From contig OY987226.1 in assembly GCA_963920705.1 (NCBI GenBank), forward strand, positions 18,695,600 through 18,759,599: DNA of 64,000 bases, given 5' to 3'. Each line of letters opens with the position of its first letter. Position 1 is the first letter of the stretch. The notes beneath the pieces were generated by a model. The model was not told the origin of the DNA. It saw only the letters and a program-made list of their open reading frames with translations, and searched no databases. Positions 49,541-64,000 of this stretch are shown piece after piece. The position numbers and the translations under genes were made by a program. This DNA is from Odiellus spinosus (lineage: Eukaryota > Arthropoda > Arachnida > Opiliones > Phalangiidae).

Positions 49541-49910
49541 TTAAACCATTTATATCGGCAGTCATATTCCCACTCAAACGTTTCTCAAAGATTCTCAAAA
49601 TAGGTTTTCAATTTTTTTTTAACTAAGCCATCAAAAACGTAAAGTCGTTAATAATTTTTTACGTATTTATTTATTTTTTAAGATAAATGCATGCCGAGCT
49701 TTTATTAGTTTTGGGCAAAACATTTTTCCACTGACATTACTGAAAGACAGATATACAAACAGACACAGACAGAGAGAGTGAGAAAATTTAATTGTTGTTA
49801 AAAAAAAACCAAAAAAAAAAACTAAATTTGAATATCCTCTCGATGTATAGTAAAATAAATATTACTATCTTGTTGTTTTTGAGGAAATTATGAAAGTTTG
49901 TTACAGACAA

Positions 49911-49929
49911 ACGGGGGGGGGGGGGGGGA
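49911..49929. repeat. Poly(G) run of about 18 bases
   Basis: An uninterrupted run of G at about 49,913-49,929 in an AT-rich setting. On the minus strand it is a poly(C) tract downstream of trp. Other G or C runs lie at about 14,700 and 43,286. Confidence 0.9.
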
Positions 49930-49988
49930 GAGGAACAATCCAGCCCTACTTTTGCACTTGTTTCGGTTGTGTTTCAGTCGGATTCTTA

Positions 49989-50168
49989 AGGCCCGTTTAC
50001 AAAAGAGCGGAAAGCTGAAGCGTAAGCCGATGCATGGAGCAATAACAAAAGGAGGCATAGGTTCATACATCGTTTAAAAATGAGATTTTGGAAACTATGC
50101 CTCCTCTTGTTATTGTTCCATGCATCGGCTTACGCTTCAGCTTTCCGCTCTTTTGTAAACGGGCCTTT
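49989..50168. mobile_element. MITE with near-perfect palindrome, TTA target
   Basis: AGGCCCGTTTACAAAAGAGC, then GGAAAGCTGAAGCG and GCCGATGCATGGA, are mirrored with almost no mismatch on the right side. TTA lies on both sides (cTTA|AGGCCC and GGGCCT|TTA), a target size known for PIF/Harbinger elements. Length is 180 bp. Confidence 0.92.
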
Positions 50169-50289
50169 AGTGTCGATTGAGGGTATTCATGAGCGGAATC
50201 TATTTTATACTAGCAAAGCCATTCAAAGTCAAATTATTGACTAGGTTCCACCTCAGAAATAGTGAAATACGACCCCTTTAATACAAATG

Positions 50290-50765
50290 CTTTCTAAAAA
50301 TGTCAGTTCGGCATGAGATGTAAAAATAGGTTTCACAAATGGTTTTTTTCTCTATAACGTCAGTTTCACAAAAGGTTTTCTTAAACTTTCCTTAAAGCGA
50401 GTGTCAGCTCTTATAAATTCAATAGTGCGAACTTAGCTAAGTGGACCAGAACTTCTAGCCCAGTTAACAACTCCCCTCGCCTTCGCAAGGCATTATTAAG
50501 TTTACCAGGGAAAAAACAATGCCCATTTGAGAGCCGAGACCTAATTGCTTTAAGACCATTATTTCACAATAGGTTTGTCTCCTTAAAATCTGTTTCATAA
50601 AAGGCTTCTTAAACTTTTCTAAAAATACTGTTTCACAAAATATTTCTAAAAATCTCAGTTTTAGAAAAAGTTTCTTAAACATTCCTAATTTCAGTGACAC
50701 AAAAGGTATAAACTTTCCTAAAAATTTCAGTCTCACGAAAGGTTTCTTATTCTTTTCTAAAAATA
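50290..50765. repeat. Degenerate repeat array just downstream of trp
   Basis: TTTCACAAAAGG...TTCTTAAACTTT...CTAAAAAT-type units of roughly 45-50 bp recur about eight times with many changes (about 50,307, 50,365, 50,588, 50,630, 50,665, 50,697, 50,733). On the minus strand this would fall in or after the trp 3' untranslated region. Confidence 0.7.
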
Positions 50766-50953
50766 TACGTAGCTTAACTGCTAAATACAGAAACCCTTAA
50801 CAGTATGAAAAAGACTTATCTATAAACACAAAGAATCAAAAGGAAAGGTGACGTTAACCGTCCACGCTAGGTGTAAGCGGACTGAAGACGGTTTAGAATC
50901 TACATCTTTTGGATAGTTGACAGTCACGGATATATATAAAAAAGTTAGTGTCG

Positions 50954-60018
<9,065 letters not shown>

Positions 60019-62710
60019 CTAAAACCGCAATAATCGCGTAAAGTTATTTCCTTTAGCGATTAGGCCCCTGTACGCCCCCACCAAGTCAAAACAAGACGTA
60101 GCTACGTCGTCCACGGACAATCTTGTTCAATTTTGAGCCCTATTTAGTCTTCAATAAGTCCTTACCAAATTTTTATACCATGGATTATGTTAAATTTATG
60201 GGGCCGGTGAGTGTTGGCTCATGTATTCATTGTGCCGTAAGCGTTATAGTCGGTGTTTTTTGTGGAGGAAACATTACTCATTAAGCTATAGGAGGGACCT
60301 AGAGACTTAAGGCTACCCAGAATCTTACGTTTGAGCAGTTCAGACTCAGACGAACTGAACTTCGGTGAAAGATAGTGAGAGACGGATCATGGTAAGAGGT
60401 TGTGGAGTTTTTCGCAAATGCTGGGACTAGGCCTACCCGCAGCGGATCGCTAGGAGTTTCTATCTGATGCCGCGTTGATTGACCCTCATCCAGGCCACGG
60501 CTAAACTCATTTCACCAAACCCTTCCGGCAGAGCTAGCCGCTCTCATCCCTTCCCGAAATTTTATCTTTCTCCTCTGTGGCAGTGATATTTCTCCTTCTG
60601 TAAGTCGAGCCAGGAGCGGATCACCCGTTTCGTGAATCGTAAGGGCTTACTCTCTCACTCAGAATATAAAAACTGGTTCCGCTGGACTCCGCAGGGAGCA
60701 CGACTAAAATATTTTATCTTGCGCCTTCGAGAAAAACCGAGAGCCAGCGCTTTCCCAATGGGTTAAAATTTATAAAAGCAGGGTAAAAATTTATAAAGGG
60801 AAATTTACGTATTTCGTGGCGGGTGTGGAGTTCGGAAAGACGTCCCGGGTGGAAACTCCTAGTAATCCTCTCCTGGCCTTACAGATATACTTAAAGGGAG
60901 AATGCAGTTCGATCCAGGTATTATGGGATGATGTGAAAAAGACGTTAAAGGCATAGTTTCACAAACATTTAAGTTTTTTTTCGGAGCACTCTGAGAAACA
61001 TTGATTGACTTCCCCGGGTGCAGCCCAATTAGCGGAATTTAATTTCACACTTAGAACACAATAGATGCTCACTTATGACCTTACTTCAATCAGATGGTGC
61101 GGAAAAGGGTTGATAAATTAAATACTAAATCGCTTCGATCTTCGAAATCTCCCCTAAATTTTTTACTTAAATAGCAAGTCTCACAAAATATACGCTTTTC
61201 CGCGAACCTCAGGACTAGGCTTAAGGGCTAATAGCGAATGAAAGGATTACTGGTTACGCTTAGCATGAAAATGGCCTCTCGGGGTGTGGCTTCTCTTATG
61301 CCGTCATGTGCTTATAGTTTTGTTTAGTGGCCTAAAATAACTGCGAGCTTGAATAAATTTGCTACATGGATTTCCCACTGACGCAACGAAGAACGGTTGA
61401 TATTACCCCACTTTTGGGAAATATCGTCAAGAAACGGGAATAGCGCGAAAAATGGTTCAAGAGGAAGGAAAAGAGGGGATTTTACATAACGCATTTTCGT
61501 TCAGTGGCTATGTTTCCAACTATCAATCGCTTTAGAAGATCTATACGAGAAGGGCTTGTGGGAAAACCTTTTCAGATTTAATTAAATTAATAGCAGACAA
61601 TTGCAAAGTCTACGCGGAACTCGCGTCGGTTCAATGGCTAAAAACGAAGAGTTAAGGCTAGGGAGAAAGAAATGCTCGCAATTATGTCATAGCAGTTATC
61701 TCTTTCGTCGTGACTTTGAGGTCTAAAATTAGCGTGTGGACGGATTAGGCAATTTTAAAGACCCTCAATGCGAACGAGGCTCGTATAAAATTCACTTTAC
61801 TCACTGCTTTGTCCACATTCCATGATTATATAATGATATCAATGCTGGTAATATTTTCGGGTATATCTCTTAGTAACTTGTCGATTGATAATATAACGAT
61901 TGAATCTAGATGATGAGATCTAGGTTTATGTTTTCCGTATTTTCTTATAATTGGTTTAACGCGCGATACCTTTTGGTAAGTGTAAAAACTGGGCTGTTAG
62001 GTCTCGAGACCCTCTAAGGTTTCGCTTCACCTATGCCTCAACTATTCGTCGGCCGAAAAGGGTGTCGACTCAATACTAATATCCAAGAAAGGGATCGTTG
62101 ATAAATAAATAAACCCGGAGGATATCGCCCAGAAGATAGATATTTACGTACGTTCCCTTCTTGGAGATTTAGGAAACTGAAGGGCCTTCATAAACAACTA
62201 AGCCATCGGATAATAAATTGAACGTTCTCGTACGCCCTATAAATTTATAGGTTTTAAATGGGTTAAATCATGAATATGATAGGCTTACGACTGCCCGTGG
62301 TCTCTCCATTGAGCTTAGGCCTAAATCAAAGTCTGGGTGAAGTTTTTGATCCGCCTCACCTAGAGACAACCCGAAAAATATTTTGCCGTAGATATATGAA
62401 ATTAATGCGCGAGCTCCCCAGTCGACGGTACAAATTCCACTCGCCACAGAGAGACATGTCTTCCTCTGACCTTTCTACATTGAAAGGAGAGCGCAAACTT
62501 GAGAAAATGTTTTAAATTTCTGACATTATGCCACGATACTTTTATAGAGAGCCCAATTAATACTATAGCAATGGTTTTTATTAGACTAAGAGTCGAAGTA
62601 CCTCATTAGCTTTTGAAGAGCAGCGCGTGGAGTAACGTTAGCGAAAGTAATTGGACACCACCCGCGACCGGTTGTCATTGAAAAAGGTTTTCAGCTAACC
62701 TAGCTGAGAA
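60019..62710. other. Upstream of the first visible trp exon; start exon not found
   Basis: The missing trp start exon must end with one extra base after a full codon to match the acceptor at 60,018, and should lie here if genes do not overlap. I could not identify it. A solo TTAA plus AGGGAGAATGCAG end sits at 60,891-60,907 without a recognisable partner. The open frame at 62,270-62,515 (+) has no motif. Confidence 0.5.
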
Positions 62711-62714
62711 TCCA

Positions 62715-63125
62715 GCTAATGTGAATGTGTACTTGGACATCCAGCTAGCATAAATGGGTACTTGGGAATCCGGCTAGTGTAAATGTGTACTTGGGCCATC
62801 CAGTTAGTGTAAACGTGTACTTGGAACATCCAGCAAGTGTAAATGTGTACTTGGAACATCCAGCAAGTGTAAATGCGTACTTGGGCCATCCAGCTAGTGT
62901 AAATGGGTACATTGTACTTGGGCCATCCAGTTTGTGTAAATGTGTACATTGTGCCATACTTGGGCAATCCAGCTAGTGTAAATGTGTACTTGGGCATCCA
63001 GCTAGTGTAAATATGTACTCGGGTCTCCGGCTAGTGTAAATCTGTACTTTGGCCTCCAACTAAGTGTAAATCTGTACTTGGGCCTCAAACTAAGTGTAAA
63101 TCTGTACTTGGGCCTCCAACTAAGT
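62715..63125. repeat. Tandem array, 30-bp core unit, about 12 units
   Basis: GTGTAAATGTGTACTTGG followed by a CATCCAGCTA-type end repeats. The central units are 30 bp and outer units vary from about 30 to 48 bp. Later units change to CCTCCAACTAAG with TCTGTACTT. The minus-strand frames at 62,716-62,997 and 62,745-62,957, with repeats such as WMFQVHIYTC, are by-products. Confidence 0.92.
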
Positions 63126-63610
63126 GTTAATCCTATTCTTGGCTATATTCGTGTTGAATAACAGTTGATAAAGTGCTATGTAAAATAGTCCATCTCAGCC
63201 ACTCTTCAACAAAGAGATTCCCTAAAATTCGTCCAATTATTCATTCAGCCTACTTGGTACTTTGCAAAACCAGTTATCTACGGAAAATGTTACTTATATT
63301 ATAACCAATCAAATTAAGACTTCGAAAAGTTAAATTTTAAATTTATTTCTCTATAAAAACGGTGCACAAGAGATGAGCTACGCGAGTGTTATTTTGAATT
63401 TCTACACGAGTGTGTCTTTTACTTCGAGCCAATACTGATAAATACCCTAGTTCTTCTAAAATCATAATGGGAAATATTTGGAAAATGGTCCTAAAAACCA
63501 CTGTATATAGTCATTTATCCTTATTGGCTCAAAGATCAGTATATCTTTTAATTATATCATTTATATTTTAAAAAATATTTTTCAAAATATCTCGAAACAT
63601 TTAAAAAAAA

Positions 63611-64000
63611 TTAAAGCCAAGGCCCTTTTCTAATTGGTTTAATATCCATCGTAGGTTTAACTACATCGGATTTAACAACGGAGCTGGAAGATGGTTCTTC
63701 GCGTTCAACTTCTTCCACCGAAATTCTGACGTGGAGCCCTTTCTTTTCCGATTTTTTAATCGTAGGCATCATTTTATCGGTTTCAATCAAGGCGACATTA
63801 TCTCTGGTTGTCTCGTCACTCTCGAAAGCTTCGTTTACTCGCCCCATCGTTTCGGTTGGCATCATCTCAACAGCTTCGAGATGCGGTTCCTCCTGGATAT
63901 CCTGTGGGAAAATATCATCGGCTTTTTCTGATTCTCCAAGAGGCTCTTGGAAAACTTCAGCTTCTACAATATGGGAGGTACCGTTGTCCGATGTTTCTTC
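63611..64000 (-). CDS. C-terminal end of an unknown protein, ending in GPWL
   Basis: An open frame of at least 129 codons runs from the window edge to TAA at 63,611. It is acidic and Ser/Thr/Lys-rich with no hydrophobic segment. Visible stretches are EEPHLEAVEMMPTETMGRVN, KKSEKKGLHVRISVEEVERE, a SSSSVVKSDVVKPTMDIKP segment, and the end IRKGPWL. Codon use is balanced and there is no repeat, unlike spurious frames nearby. It lies on the same strand as trp, 3.6 kb upstream of the first visible trp exon. The KPTMDIKP wording and Trp-hydrophobic end recall the tails of TRP proteins, so a tandem trp paralogue is possible, but no channel domain is in view. Function unassigned. Confidence 0.7.
   Translation of the reverse strand, partial: EETSDNGTSHIVEAEVFQEPLGESEKADDIFPQDIQEEPHLEAVEMMPTETMGRVNEAFESDETTRDNVALIETDKMMPTIKKSEKKGLHVRISVEEVEREEPSSSSVVKSDVVKPTMDIKPIRKGPWL

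Noticed and set aside
62716-62997. Repeat protein with WMFQVHIYTC units
   Set aside because: By-product of the 30-bp tandem array.

Overview
This window is nuclear DNA of an invertebrate animal, most likely an arthropod. It is AT-rich, its genes are split by short introns with clean GT/AG junctions, and it is crowded with short inverted-repeat transposons. No bacterial operon, CRISPR array, rRNA or tRNA was recognised. The arthropod call rests on a TRP channel whose body resembles Drosophila TRP closely and whose long C-terminal tail is rich in Lys-Pro repeats, as in Drosophila TRP. The species cannot be read from the sequence.

Layout. 1-39,000 holds no gene I can recognise: an 18-copy satellite of 100 bp units, a 1.4 kb foldback element, a 33-bp minisatellite, and many copies of at least five MITE families, several nested in one another. 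39,005-46,538 (+) is a complete 11-exon PPME1 gene (protein phosphatase methylesterase 1, predicted 428 aa). Its intron 7 is almost filled by a TTAA-flanked MITE, and its last intron carries a MITE that was itself interrupted by a decayed Penelope-like retroelement. 46,540-50,950 holds more MITEs and a degenerate repeat array. 50,954-60,018 (-) holds 13 coding exons of a trp-type TRPC channel, with the 3' end complete and the first coding exon(s) not found. Its introns hold five or six MITEs. 62,715-63,125 is a 30-bp tandem array. 63,611-64,000 (-) is the C-terminal end of another protein, on the same strand as trp and running off the window.

How it works together. PPME1 demethylates the catalytic subunit of PP2A. 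TRP forms a calcium-permeable cation channel downstream of phospholipase C, in Drosophila the phototransduction channel. I see no functional link between the two neighbours. The unusual material is the TRP tail (eleven near-identical 30-bp units coding a ten-residue KP repeat, then an RS-rich end finishing in Trp-Phe), the upstream protein that also ends in a Trp-hydrophobic pair, and the layered transposon insertions. All family calls are from motif reading, with no database search.
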